Positions 23,487 to 36,256 are shown, counted from the first letter of the stretch. The stretch is DNA of 64,000 bases from Alitta virens (GCA_932294295.1 OW028582.1:6304688-6368687); one strand, 5' to 3'. Notes: a model not told the origin generated them from the sequence alone. Numbers and translations: made by a program.

Positions 23487-23650
23487 CCATTTTACACGTT
23501 TACCCCCTGGTTGGGGTCTTTACTTGCCTCAGCATAGCCACCGAGTACAAGGGACCATCAATTTAACGTCTCGTGCGATCGACATAGAGCTGTTGCAGCT
23601 CATGAAGAGTTGCCGGACAGGGCATTGAACCCAGGACTTGCAGCCGTGAT
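23487..23650 (-). mobile_element. tRNA-derived SINE, partial minus-strand copy
   Basis: Matches the SINE body (TACACGTTTACCCC, CTTGCCTCAGCATAG, CTCATGAAGAG) and a decayed B box. Confidence 0.75.
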
Positions 23651-24209
23651 ATATATTTAGATTGAGCAAAGTTCAGCCGACATTGATCAATTATTCCATA
23701 AGACAGTCTCATGTTTAAGAACACACTTTGAACTGAAAGAAAATTTGAATAAAACCATTGAAATCACATCTGGAAAATGGTGGCTTCTGTACTTTATGCA
23801 ACACATACATAGGCCTGTACTTCCCCCCGGAGTTGTAAAAGGCTCATGCTTGAACAGGTCCGTCGGCGGGTTCAGTGTAGGCCTTTTTTTTTCAGTAATT
23901 CGGCTTAGGAGATTGACTACCATGATGCCAAAATTGAGTAAACATAGAAGTCTAATTGATTCTTATATGCAGTGAAAGCAAGTTCTTAAACCTACAAAGG
24001 CAAAACCATGAGCATGATAGACAGACCGCATTAAAGATACCTACCTCATGTACCTGTAGGTATAACAAAGCATCACAAATCATTCTATATTGCAAAAATG
24101 CTGACATCGCTTCTTAGAAGTTGACAGTTGTACTTACGCAACGTGCCTAATTGGGCCCCACTCATTGCTATATGACATGTATTAAGAAAGCTTTTATTAT
24201 ATGTATTTT
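23651..24209. other. Non-coding DNA
   Basis: Short frames on both strands at 23687-23975 overlap each other and have no domain. Confidence 0.3.
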
Positions 24210-24272
24210 TAGTTTCATAAAATACGGTCGACTCTAGTCAGCTGTAGCAACCTATTCCTGGCTGTAACTGTT
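24210..24272 (+). mobile_element. MITE family A, short 5' fragment
   Basis: TAGTTTCATAAAATACGG through CCTATTCCTGGCTGTAAC, then unrelated sequence. Confidence 0.75.
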
Positions 24273-26100
24273 ATATATTGTTCAACTGTATATTGTTCAA
24301 CTGTTACCGCCCACCCAGCCACTCCTTTTTTCCAAATTCAATCTATAGTTCTTCATTTAACTTGATATCAAATGTCTTATTACAATGCTTGTACTTGATT
24401 TTCAGCGCTTATCTATGCGAGTACTTTATTATATTCATTTAATTCTAAGAGTTTCCTGTATTCGTTTACCAGTAAGAGTAACCTGTTGTTTTGTGTGGGC
24501 ATAGTCTAAGATATTTTGTGTTCATAGCTTCAGAAAGGCTTATACAGGATGTGTGTTTAATGCCTGTTTGTCAGTAGCTAATAAATGGCACATTTTGACA
24601 AAAATACTTAAATTGCGAAGTATATTAAAATCAGAATATTCTGTAAGCAGTGCCAATGTCTCGTAAATCACTTTTAACAACCAGTCAACATTTTATACAA
24701 CATATCTGGACGAAAAATAAAATCTTTCTACCGATCTAATAATGACTGCCTTCCATCATTACGTTTGCCTAAGAAATACCATCTTAACTTGATAACAAAT
24801 GACTGAAATACAAACATCCTTAATAAACATTTACATTTCGTAAATTTAAACTTACCTTGGAACGTCTGCTTGGGAGAAAGTCGCCTGCTCAAATGTACAC
24901 AAAAAGAAAAGTGGCGCGCGTGGCAAATTAGCCTACCCAGCAGCGCAATGCATGCCATATTATTTAATGTATTCACATAAAATTTGCATCTCCTTGCTGA
25001 AAGAAATATGTATATTTAAACCACTAGGTGAAATTAGGAAGGTTTTTTTGTTATGTAACTGTATAAAAATAATTATGACTAGGTAGAAATAAAGTAATAA
25101 TTATTTCCTACTAATACGATATTTGTATTGTAATGTATTACATTACAATTGTAATGTATTGTAATGTTTTGTAATGTATTGTATTGTATTGTATTGTAGT
25201 GTAGTGTAGTGTATAGGAGAAAGTAAGGGGAATTAGGCAATTTTTCAAATTATTTTTTTTGCTGATTTCAACAACGGGTTCCAATAACAGTCACTTTTTT
25301 TTGTTTAATTAGGCAGGAAGTATTTCTCTTATAATTTCAAGGGAAACATTTCTCAACCAATCCTTGAATATAAAGATAAACAATCACATGTCGGGGGGGG
25401 GGGGGGAGGGAATAGCCCAGTTCTCCCTCTGGGAAGTGTGTAGTGCATTTAAAGATAACAAATGAAAATTGCATAATATTTGAATTTTCCTTAACTTTAA
25501 CTGTAAAAAAAAAAAGAAGTAAATAACTGTTATGTAGGCCTAATGAAATCCACAGTGACGGAAGGACATAAATTGATGGAATTTGAATTTTCTGTATTGA
25601 ATAATCAATAAATAAATAGGTACTTTGTCAAAATGATTTGTGATATGGTTTAGCTTACATATCTGTGAACAAATCAAAATGTACATGATCTTACAAGCAT
25701 TTAAAAAGTATAGGAAAATCAGTTTAATAGCTGCGTGACGGAAGGATGAATTTATTTACAATTCATAAACTCTTCGGCCAGTCAAATTCTAGAAATAGTT
25801 TGTTTAACTCGCAGAAATATTTGTCTACATGTGGATGATTTGATGTAATACGAGTTATGCAGTGATGACATTGAGCACAGGTGATGGAGCGCCATTATTT
25901 GAAATTAGAATGATGCACTTTCCAATTCGATGAACCTAATAAAAAAAATGTGTTTATCTAGTTGCTGCAACAACAATTTTTATAGTCCCATTAAGAGTTC
26001 ACTTCTCAAGATTATTTATGTATATAAATTGTGTGTGCTGTGTAATTTGTATGAATGTATGTATGCGATTTAGTCAAGTAAACTCACAAATAAATCAATT
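24273..26100. other. Non-coding AT-rich DNA
   Basis: Contains a (GTATT)n/(GTAATGTATT) patch at 25125-25215 with local palindromes and a G homopolymer at about 25394-25406. No gene is seen. Confidence 0.4.
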
Positions 26101-26610
26101 TAAATTTCAATTTTGGGTCCTTCCTGACACTGCTGACGTCAGAATGCTGTAATTGTTGTCTCTTACCTGACGTCAGGATGCTTATAAAATATCATCCATG
26201 CCCAGATAGCATGCCAAATTGGCCCAGCACCGTTTTCTTAAACATCGCCGACATCGCGCCAATGTTGAAACGATTTGGAATGCTATCTGGGATACTGACA
26301 GTCAGGAGGGTACTATTACTGACAACTAACTGACAAATCTCTGATTGAGCAGTGGTTTCAGAAATGTCAGTAGCCTAATGGTCCATTATAGTCTTTCTTG
26401 CTGACGTCAGGATGCTGATGAAATTTCATCCTTAGTGACAGTCAGGGGAAACTACGTTTGTAGGATTTACTGACAAGCCATAGATCTATTAATTTACAAT
26501 GTCAAATGGCCTCCATACTGACAGGAGATATTTGACTAATGTCAGTGGTGTGCAATTTATGCCTTATTCCTGACATCAGGATGCATCATAAAATTCATCA
26601 GTACTATCAT
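26101..26610. repeat. Degenerate satellite with TGACGTCA palindromes
   Basis: CCTGACGTCAGGATGCTTATAA (near 26165), GCTGACGTCAGGATGCTGATGA (near 26401) and CCTGACATCAGGATGCATCATAA (near 26570) are copies of one phrase, and GACAGTCAGG follows the first two. The first unit is lengthened by an inserted MITE at 26197-26292. Confidence 0.65.
26197..26292. mobile_element. MITE family B (TIR CCCAGATAGCATTCCAAATCG)
   Basis: Left end CCCAGATAGCATGCCAAAT, right end ACGATTTGGAATGCTATCTGG plus G; palindromic ends and about 95 bp in total. It lies inside one unit of the TGACGTCA satellite. Confidence 0.85.
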
Positions 26611-27217
26611 CAGACAAATTGAAATATTGAGTAACCAAAAGTCGACAACAATGAAAGTTGTGAATATATTTACTAATCAATTTTCCCAGCACACATTTCT
26701 GTTGCCTAGTGACGCACTTACTAATCCGGTGTCATTAAATTATACATTATTTAAGTGGTGCTAAAACTTGCTAGTTAATGAATCAGCACTTGCTAGATAA
26801 GGCAGCAGCATTTCTAAACTTTACATTTTTGTCACGATATATAAATTCACATGCAGGTATTTCCCTAAATAAGAATATTCATAATGACTTCTTTTTTTTT
26901 TACAGATTATAAGATTCGTTGTCCACATAATTAAACTGAAAACAATTTAAATTTTCTTGAGCGGGAAGTTTATGCATTTATTGAAATGCAAAGTTAATAC
27001 CAAAATAATCACTGTGTACCACAATGCAATAGAGTCTTTTCACTGAACAGCCCGGAACTCAGCAGGACATATTTCTTTCCTTTCCTCTTATTACTCATTT
27101 TTCTTTTCAGACACAGTAGGCAAAACTAACTGATTCCATAAATATAACTTTCTCAGAAAAATAACAAACATTAACTAAATGATAAAGTGACAAATATACA
27201 TTAAAATGCACTAAAAA

Positions 27218-27350
27218 TACTGCTGCTAGGATGCACATTGCTTCAGCCAATCACAGTCAAGGGAGGGAACTTTTTCAGCCAATAGAATTGCAGTATTCTG
27301 TTATAGCCACCTGGTGGAAATACAGAGAACCTTTCGTGAAAATTCACTAT
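27218..27350 (+). mobile_element. Palindromic MITE (GAAGGTTCTC family), one-armed copy
   Basis: TACTGCTGCTAGGATGCAC through CAGCCAATCACAGTCAAGGG to GGTGGAAATACAGAGAACC. The left arm is missing. The left flank, CATTAAAATGCACTAAAAA, is shared with the copy at 47.4 kb, so these two belong to a longer subfamily. Confidence 0.75.
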
Positions 27351-28008
27351 TGCATGATCGATAACTAATGCAAAGAAAAATTACACATAGCACAATTATT
27401 ATGAATGGGACAGATATGTTTTGTTTTCATTTTATTTAAGAGGTGACAACTGGCTCTCAGCACCATACTTCAATTGCAATCACTCGCATCCGTCCTCCCA
27501 GTGTCATGGAGTCTGAAAAGAAAGACAGCATTTAAATTAACAGCTAGAAATGATCCATCGCAATCCCTGTTATATCATAATGTTCACACACTAAGCTTAA
27601 TGTTCAGAGAATCATCAGTAAACAAATGATAGAAATTTTAAGAATTCTAATAAATAATTTTGTTTCATCATTATAACTGCAATTAGGTGATTACTACAAT
27701 TTTTGACAATTAAGCATAATAAACCGCCCGCTTAAATTTAACTGGGCAACATATATGCCATCAAGTTTAAATTGTGAAAATCGTTTTGTTAAATTTAATT
27801 TCTTCACACATCTTAATAATGATTGATTGATTAATTTACAGAATCACAAGGTTATACATAATGTACAATTAAGAAATTGCTGTGCGCATATTTTAATAGC
27901 ATTTAAGTCAACTATAAATAATTTAATCAAAACTATGAACATTTGTCATAGTTTATTTGATGTGATATAATTGTACTGCCTAAGTACAATTCCTTGCCTT
28001 ATTATTTC

Positions 28009-28127
28009 CAGATAGCATTCCAAATTGTATCAATGTTGGTGCCATGTCGGCTATGTCAAAACGATGTTGTATTGATGGCGGCCGATATAAAAATGACGCT
28101 GGCCCAATTTGGAATGCTACATAGCCA
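28009..28127. mobile_element. MITE family B copy
   Basis: CCAGATAGCATTCCAAATTG on the left and CAATTTGGAATGCTACATAG on the right. The interior (GATGTTGTATTGATGGCGGC) matches the copy at 38.2 kb. Confidence 0.8.
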
Positions 28128-28268
28128 ATTGTGCCAAGTGCGTTTTCCATGAGAAGGATAAACGCATGGAAAACGCATGGTTTTTGCCTAATTATAATGA
28201 GCTGAAAACCATGCGTTTTCCATGCGTTTATCCAAACCCATGGAAAATGCACGATGCACATGTGGCAA
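28122..28268. repeat. Long hairpin with a perfect 29-bp stem
   Basis: 28156-28184 is the exact reverse complement of 28205-28233, with a 20-base loop. Outside it the stem continues imperfectly (GTGCGTTTTCCATG against CATGGAAAATGCAC) to nearly 50 bp. Related sequence with its own hairpin lies at 29780-29890. Confidence 0.9.
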
Positions 28269-28779
28269 TGTATCAGCGCTACAGTTGGTAGAATTGATAC
28301 ATAAACTTTTTTTTTACTCTTATAAAGCAACAATCGCACTCGGTGAGTCATTGGTGATACATGGATCTACATGATGTCCAAGTTTAAGTCCCTTGTGGAC
28401 TCATATTGGCATTCATGGCAATGGATAATCCTGTCATTAAAGACAAGGTTTAGCTACAATGACACCACATTCCCTCTAGTGATAGAAAACTCAGATTACA
28501 GGGTTGGACCTTTCAATGAGTCATAACTACCTTATGAGTCATCATGGGATAGAGCAATTACAGTAGAACAAATAGTAGTGTGAATCATCACTGCAGTTTT
28601 TAGTAGTAGAAACCGAGGAAAGTTTGCATATCAATTCTACCAACTGTAAAGTATTGGACACAAGGTGAAACACAATATTTTTACGAAAGCTGCAGGTAAC
28701 CCAGAACTCGGCAGTGTAACCCGGCCGAATTACTCACATCAGAAAAGAACTTCGCTGCCAATTAGTTCTAGAATTGAAT

Positions 28780-29075
28780 TAAACTTCTCAACATGACTTG
28801 GAAAGCTCTGAATGATGAGGGACTATCTTACATATCAAATCTTTTAGAACAGCCTCAGCAAACAATAAATCTCAGAAGCAATGGCACCCTCAGTCCGCAA
28901 ACAAATTTGGAGCTCGCTGAAGATATCAAATGGATATCCACCAATGATTGATTTAAGAAAGTTAAAAACTCATCTGCCTATGAACAATAGGCTTTTGTAA
29001 TCCAAGCGCCAGTGAGCAGAAATCATTTTTGAAACAGGCGCTACACAAATTAATTAATTAATTATTTATTTATTA
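28780..29075 (+). mobile_element. LINE 3'-end remnant
   Basis: A frame reading WKALNDEGLSYISNLLEQ precedes TTTAAGAAA and, after one shift, a LKTHLPMNNRLL-stop end. GGCGCTACACAAATTAATTA follows, as at the 3' end of many LINEs, with an (ATTA)n tail. No reverse transcriptase motif remains, so the call is tentative. Confidence 0.35.
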
Positions 29076-29500
29076 CGTTGTCCAACCCAACCCAATTGTC
29101 TCACAAAATGTATTTGATAGCAATCTTTCAGACTGTCCTGGCTTTTGTGTTATGCTAATATATACTCATAGTTTTGATGGCTTTAAACTATACGTTAAAG
29201 GAATTTGTATTACAATGCTACTTGCCATATTCAACTTCTGTGGTCATTAGTGTCCTCTGCAGTCTCTGCAGCGTCGCCCTCTGATGATTCAACAACAAGC
29301 TTAACATTTTTAATTTAATTTCTCCTTTGAAACTTTCCTGAAACCTTGCGATAGACAACTAAATTTTTAACAATATAATCAATTATTCACAATATAGTCA
29401 GTTATTTATAATATATATATTATATTAATAAATCTATGTTATATATCAATAATAATATAATTATCAATTATGTTATGCATCAGGGTGGCCTACCTGCAGC

Positions 29501-29613
29501 CCCGATAGCATTCCAAATCAGCCCAGCATCGTTTCTATATTGGCCACGGTCGGTACAACATCGAATCAACTTCGCCGACGTCGTGTCGACATTGAAACAA
29601 TGCTATCTAGGAG
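29501..29613. mobile_element. MITE family B copy
   Basis: GATAGCATTCCAAATCAG on the left and AACAATGCTATCTAGG on the right. It is more diverged than the others. Confidence 0.7.
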
Positions 29614-29769
29614 CGGCCCTTTTGGAAGGTCTCCCTTGCTGTGTAGGATTTTTAGCCCCTGTTTTTTAGCTGAAATATACATGCCATTTCAGAAAATCAT
29701 ATAACTCAGTTGGCAACAGGTAGTGTGTAATCAAAACTGTGCCATTTCAAAATAATACCAAGATCAATT

Positions 29770-29895
29770 TTAGGCATTCTACATGGCCAATTGTGCCATG
29801 TGCCTTTTCATTATAATTAGGCAAAAACCATGCGTTTTCCATGAGATTATCCTTCTCATGGAAAATGCACGTGGCACTTTTGGCCATGTACAATT
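29770..29895. repeat. Copy of the 28.1 kb hairpin repeat
   Basis: GCCAATTGTGCCATGTGC and AAACCATGCGTTTTCCATGA match the 28.1 kb repeat. GCGTTTTCCATGAGA pairs with TCTCATGGAAAATGC around a 7-base loop. Confidence 0.75.
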
Positions 29896-30251
29896 TCAGG
29901 AGCTTCGCATTTTTCTTCTAAATTACGCTTTTAGAAGTATATTACAGTTCTCCTCTTATCCAGCAGGATTGCTTTTATGTGAAACTAAACAGGCTACATT
30001 AAGTAGGTAGCTGCAATTTTTGCTGAGCTCCAATAAAACCAAGATCATTGAAATGGCTTTCACCAGTAAACCATGTTTAACTGAATTATCTCCACTGTGC
30101 AATCGCCCAATTTATTGCATGCCAGTAATGCAACTTTTAAAGACTAAATAACAGTAAATACTGAAATTATAGCCATGCTGCATCTAAAAACAAAACACAA
30201 GAAGGACAAGTTTGCAACAGTTTGCAACAGCCTGCTAGACTAACACACATA

Positions 30252-30390
30252 CAGTTAGTTTCATAAAATACGGTCGACTCTAGCTGTCTGTAGCGACCTG
30301 TACCTGGCTGTGGTCTAAACACGCTAAAGCCAGCTATCACCAGAATAATCTAATCCTTGGTTAATGTAAGAAATAATCTAATATATGTGA
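30252..30390 (+). mobile_element. MITE family A, internally deleted 5' copy
   Basis: CAGTTAGTTTCATAAAATAC start; the middle is shortened; the copy ends near ATCTAATATATG. Confidence 0.75.
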
Positions 30391-30960
30391 TTCACCGTGT
30401 AAAAAGGGGGCTAATGGGTGGATTTTTCAAAAATTAGTTTCTGATGGCAAGTAATTGTCTAACATGTGTAGTTTATGGAAATGTAAAAAAATTCCAGATA
30501 TCTCAATATTTAGTGGTCATATGTGGTATTTAAAAATGTAATGTTTTCGCGCATATAACCACTGCAGACGTAATGAGGAGCAACACAGGCGCTTGTGAAA
30601 CTATGCATTACATTTCATGACATATCTTCTTTATCCGTAGTTCAAAATCTACGAGTTTTGGATATGTGATCGTGAGGTAACTGTTCTATACTAGACAAAA
30701 ATTATGAGCTGCTACAATAATTACTTTTTGTAAAATTCAACATTAAAATTGGCGTGTTAAAAACCCGGTTCCGACGTAAAAACAACCTTTATATTTGGCT
30801 TTTTATCTCGGTTGGTCATTCACCAACAATTACCAAAATCTGGCATTGTGTTTGTCATGACATTTTCTAAATTTTTCTGAAATTTCATAATTATATGTGC
30901 AACTTTTTTAACACAATTGAGCATCAAACATGGGCTACCAGCTGAGATTAATATTCTTAC

Positions 30961-31741
30961 TACGGAAGCCTACTAGTGCCTCAAACAACTTTTTTTTTTT
31001 TTTTGTGCTTTTTTTTCCACATAATTGTTTTTAGAGTTGTGTTTTTTGATAAAAAAAATTTTAAATTTAAGGTTTTTTGCTGCATAATTTTTTTAACTTT
31101 TTTATACATATTTTTTTGGATTTGTGATTTTTGATACAGAATTTTTTTTATTTACATTTTTTGCTGCATCATTTTTTTAATTTGCGTTTTTTGATACATA
31201 CTTTTTTTCCTTTGCGTTTTTTCTACATACTTTTTTTTTGATTGTGTTTTTATTATACGATTGTTTTTTCATTTGCTTTTTTTTCACCTGTGTTTTTAGC
31301 TACATAATGTTTTGCTGAAAAAAATAAAAATACATAATTCGTTACAATGTGTTTTGCTGCATGACTTTTCGTCATTTGTGTTTTTTGCTACGTAACTTTT
31401 TTTCACTTTGTTTTATCCAACATAATTTTTTTCAGTGTGCATTTTTTGCTACATTACATAATTTTTTTTAAAATATATATTTTTACATTATAGTTGAATC
31501 TTTTTGCTATTATTCACAAACATTTGCGAATTAACGCAAAATTATTTAACTCCTTCTAGAACCAATTGAGCAGAACAAAACATTATGTAGCAAAAAACAC
31601 AAATTCGGAAAAAATTATGTGGCAAAAAATATTTGCGAATAAATGCAACATTATTTAACTCCTTCTTGAGCTAAAACAAAAAAAGACAAAGTGGCCAGAA
31701 ACGCCAAATAAAGTTGTATGTGGCACTAAAAGGCTTCCGTA
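30961..31741. mobile_element. Non-autonomous element with TACGGAAGCC termini and T-rich tandem core
   Basis: The left end TACGGAAGCCTACTAGTGCC and right end GGCACTAAAAGGCTTCCGTA are inverted, about 30 bp with AACTTT. The core 30985-31480 repeats TTTTTTGCTACATAATTTTT-like units of about 35-45 bp. An AAAAATTATGTGGCAAAAAA patch at 31605-31632 is the same motif inverted. ATTATTTAACTCCTTCT occurs at 31541 and 31649. It has no coding capacity. Confidence 0.65.
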
Positions 31742-32039
31742 TATGAGAGTAAGAACATAGAACTAAAAAGGGACAGCACTAATTCAGATCTAATGCTAAA
31801 ATTATGCCAAATATACTAAATGATAGCCCAAAGGCTCTACCTCAAGTACATGGCTTTGCTGGTCAATATCTTTTATGAGCAAATGATGCTCTTAGTATTA
31901 TTTCGGACAAATTGGGGGACATCATAAAAAGGTCAGTTTTCCTAGAAAACAGGTGTAAGGGTTTATTTGTATATAATATATGGTGTGTATATAAAATATT
32001 GTGTATAATAAATAATGACTAGAAATATTAGCATGTTGT

Positions 32040-32760
32040 TTGTTATGTGTATAATAACATTATGTGGCACTAGAGGGAGATTCTCCCAGTGACCTGTGAT
32101 CAGTGATGTGTGCAGGAGGCACCAGGTGGCCACAGGTGCCTGTAGCCAATTCTCTGGTGGGACTTTTGCACTACTGGAAAATTCACTGAAGCAGCAAGAC
32201 CTCAGGAAATTATGTTCATGTGAATTCATTTCTACGTATAGAATACACATACAAAGTAAGTTTTATTTATTCAGTTCATTAAATTAGTTTTATTATTCAT
32301 TTATGGTACTATAAAATCCTATATAACATGACATTTCACTTTTTAGGCACAAAACCCCCTTCTTTGAGAATAATAGTTGTCAACCATTGTGTGAGAAGAC
32401 CCCAGACAGGGTAATTGTCTTTTACTAAATATTCTCATTTGTATAAATTCATTCATTAAATGTTTGAATTTATATAGCGTATATTTATATACATTGATGT
32501 TTTCACATAATTTCTAATCATGTGATATGTACATTGTATGAACTTTAATAATAATTTAGGACATAAATTATGTTACTGTCATTAACAATGAAGTGGTTAA
32601 AGCATATTATATTGTTTTTTGTACAAAGCACTAATGTTTGTGTTATGTTGTTACAGGGTTTTATCTTAATTCAACAATAAAGATTTGAACCATCACTACT
32701 TCGTTTGGTGTAATTGTGAGGGCGATAACACAAGCGCGGTGACCCCCCTTTTTTATTGTC
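32040..32760 (+). mobile_element. Possible solo or truncated LTR
   Basis: TGTGGCACTAGAGGGAGATTC near 32052 and AACAATAAAGATTTGAACC (poly(A) signal) near 32675 are LTR-like. GTGAGGGCGATAACA is followed by a GCGGTGACCCCC leader-like stretch, also as in Gypsy-type elements. No target duplication or internal gene is seen, so this is a weak call. Confidence 0.3.
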
Positions 32761-33357
32761 TCATATAGATTATTATAATAAATTACAGTCGGTTACCTTG
32801 TTATATTAAATTCATATGGCTGGACATTTTTTAATTGCAAGATTTGCAAAAAAGTTCCCTTTTAAAAAATCTGACTTTTTGAATTGGCTTGCCTTTTCTT
32901 CGGATCCCCTGAAATTATTGTTCTCTTTAGTATATAGATGATAAGAATGTTGCAAATGAACTAATTAGAAAAAAACCACATTGTTCTATCATGCATAGAA
33001 GCAAAGTAATTGCAAGTTGAAGTTTTGCACTGTCAAACATCTTCAGGTGAGTTAAAGATCAACGTCTTTAGTTAAAGAAAGTCAGGTGAGAAGGCCAAGG
33101 CAAAATTAGAGCAGTTTCTTAAATTAAGCCAAGGCCAAAGGTGTAGGCCAAGGCAGGCAGAGAGGGGGCTGTATATACTTTAAAAGGCTGCTGCTCCCCT
33201 AATATTAGTCCGATTTTCGTCAAATAAAGACTGAATTGTCCAAGAAAATGTGTAGAATTTATATAATAGATAAGGTGAGGAAAATTAATAAGATATACTG
33301 GGCAAAAACAAGAATATTCTTGTCAAAAACGCCCCCAACATTAATCGCTGTTTTTTT

Positions 33358-33398
33358 ATGTAGATAGTTAGATAGATAGATATGTAGATAGATAGATA
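33358..33398. repeat. (GATA)n microsatellite
   Basis: Interrupted TAGA repeat, about 40 bp. Confidence 0.85.
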
Positions 33399-33432
33399 GT
33401 CTCTCGTGCAATTCATCTACTAATTGGCCATA

Positions 33433-33495
33433 CCCGCCGAGTCACCCTTAGAACCCGTTGAGTCACCCGTCAAACCCGTCGAGTCACCCATCGGA
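33433..33495. repeat. 21-bp minisatellite, three copies
   Basis: Three units of CCCGYYGAGTCACCC plus six variable bases. Confidence 0.9.
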
Positions 33496-34259
33496 TGAAG
33501 CCCGCCCCGCTTTGCCACCAGAATGCGTCGCCAACCCGGAGAAAAAGCCTCTTGCATGAGACCTAGGCTTTAATTTCTGAAGCAGAACTCCAACACTATT
33601 GTATACATTGATATAATTTGGTATCTTATTAGTCTGTATGGCCAAGTTGTGACTTTTGATAGTCTCATTGACATGTCTCAACTTTGTTTTAAGGATTTGG
33701 GAAAATTTTTTTTTTCAAATTATGCTGTTTTTTCTAAGCAGTACTCAGATACTGCACCATGCTTTGTTATTATATGTCTAAAATATTTTATTTGTGCCTT
33801 TTGGTGTCCTTATGGCCATAAATACTATAGAATATTGTGAAAAATCCATGTTTTCTAAAACCTTATCAACTGGGTCTCACCTACTAGTGTACCTAAATAC
33901 ATGTTATTTGTCTTTTAAAATGTCTATATCGTAATACTTTCAAAGCTTCATTTTGACATATATTTCCCTTTCTTTTTTATAATTGCGGCAATTATGCAAA
34001 AATTGCTGAACTTGTGTTGTTTGCTACATTTCATAACCCCTGGTACTCTATGTTTCACTGATGTCACATGCTAGCAAATATGCCCCTCATTATAATTCTG
34101 CCCATGACATAAAAGACACATGCATTCATCACACAAGTTTTTTTCAGATGAATATTTAATGCGTAATGTAAAAATTGTCCCATTGACCTATATATTCCTA
34201 GCATTGACTACAAGGTATATAGGCTTTCATCCCTAAAACTGAAATGATCTAGCCCATTT

Positions 34260-36078
34260 CCCAGAAATGGGACTAACATGGGTGAGTCCATTCAATGTTG
34301 GAGGGAGAGAGCAGTAGGATTAATAGATAAATTAACTTCTGGGACAAAACTGATCAGCCCCTGTTCTGCAGTTAATGTGTAGGAGACAATTAATCTTGTT
34401 CTTCAATTTGCCTCACATATCAAATCAACTATATAAGGATAAACTGTCTGATAAATATCTAATTAAGTATGGAACCCCACAAGGCTCAGTATTAGGTCCG
34501 TTGATGTATATAATTTTAGCGAATGATTTGACAAAAAGTTTGAAACTTTGCAGTGGTGTAACTTTTGCAGAGGACACAACAATATATGCTTCTGGAAATA
34601 ATTTAAAATTTTTGTACAGAAAGGTTAATGAAGATTTAAGATCATTAAGTAGTTCGTTTAATGGTAATTCACTTACATTGAATATAGAAAAGTCAAGATA
34701 TATCATTTTTCGATCAAAAAGGAACCAAGTTAATTACAATGGAAAACTAGATCTAAATGGGCAAACAATACCCCAAGTCAAAAGTATGAAATTTTTAGGT
34801 ATCATGTTGGACGAATTTTAGAATGGACGCTACAAGTAAAACATATGTTAACTAAAGTCATTGCCGGAAATTATAGTTTAAATATGATAAAAAACATTAT
34901 ACCTACTAGATCGAAATTAGAAGTATATTATTGTAATATACAAAGTCATCTGGCGTATGCCATAAGTGCCTGGGGACCTATGTTGAAAAGCAAGGATTTA
35001 CAAAGTATAAGGAAATATAATGTCAAAAGAAGGACCAGACTAGAACCATACTATAAAAAGGGTGAAATATTAAAATTTGATAATCTAGTTAAAAGCTCAC
35101 TGTTGAATATATCCTGTAAGTATATAAGTGAAATATTACCATTACAAATTACGAACTTGTTTAGCCTAACAAACCATAACTACAACACAAGAAACAGAAA
35201 CAATTTAAGGACACCACATCATATAACAAACGTTTACAATAAAAGTTATCTGGGACAAGCACAAAGTCTATGGTTACATGCGAATATAACATTAAAAAGC
35301 AAAACTAGTGTCAAAGCCTTTAATAAAGCATTAAAAAAGCAACTTTGTAATTAGTATTAGTGTGGAATTATGCAATATATGTCAATTCATTTTTATTTTT
35401 ATTTATTTATATATTTTTTAAATTATGTGTCACTATATGAATTTAATTTCAATTTAATTCAATTAGCGTCTTTTTCCTTTTATTTATAATGTAAGGGGTG
35501 TGCACAATTGTACAGCTTAGTAAGCTAGTGCACATACCCCACAGTATGCTAATGTCATTTATTGTTTATACAAGAGTTTTGGTGATTTTGCCTCTCCATA
35601 GAGGTGCAACTGTTCAATTTCTGTGATGAAATATGCTGTCTAAGTTCTTTGCAGGAAAATGCTTGGTATATATAGCATGTGACTTTCATACTACAGTTCT
35701 TGGTGATCTTATTTGAAATGTTAAATATTCTTACCTTAAATATTCTTACCTTAAAATAACAATGCAATGTTGCTGAGGCATTATAACTATCATCATTGTC
35801 TTCAATAGTTCACTAGAAAGGGTTTATCATACCTAAAATAACTTATCATTACCATGATCACATAATCATTTGCTGAGGTCTCTCTGGAACCCAGGTGGGC
35901 ACTCGCTAGCGTTACCCTCCGGTTTCTTAGAGTGCTCTCCTGATCTGCCCATACATAATATGTACATTTGTGAATTATTATTTCTTTCTTATAATAGATC
36001 AATATGTTTGTTGAATAATATTAATTGTTTATGAAATATGTATTGTGCAGGAAATAAAGTGTCTTGAGTCTTGAGTCT
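34260..36078 (+). pseudogene. 5'-truncated LINE with mutated reverse transcriptase
   Basis: The frame at 34375-34821 holds reverse transcriptase motifs GTPQGSVLGPL and then FAEDTTIYA, where the catalytic FADD has Glu in place of its first Asp. The KFLGI motif follows. A stop at 34819-34821 separates it from a second frame, 34845-35354, with the usual non-LTR C-terminal stretch (HLAYAISAWG). The 3' UTR has a hairpin (GGGGTGTGCAC at 35495 against GTGCACATACCCC at 35528). It appears to end at AATAAA (36053-36058) plus a (CTTGAGT)n tail at about 36062-36078. It differs from the 19.6 kb LINE family and is inactive by truncation, stop and active-site change. The left limit is approximate. Confidence 0.75.
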
Positions 36079-36157
36079 TATGTAATGTACTAAACATATT
36101 GAAATACTACATACTGTGAACAAATAAAATAAACATCTTTTCCCATGGCGCGCCACA

Positions 36158-36256
36158 TAGCATAAATATGTACTTTTAGATTTGGTATTGAGTGGCCAGC
36201 TATGACAGCTTTGTCTAGTATCAATTTGACGGGCCGTTTTTAATGAAACTAACTGT
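36158..36256 (+). mobile_element. MITE family A, 3' fragment
   Basis: ATAAATATGTACTTTTAGAT through GACGGGCCGTTTTTAATG and AAACTAACTG; only the right third is present. Confidence 0.8.

Noticed and set aside
27980..28351. 123-codon minus-strand frame
   Set aside because: It overlaps a MITE and the long hairpin repeat; its text is that of the inverted repeat.
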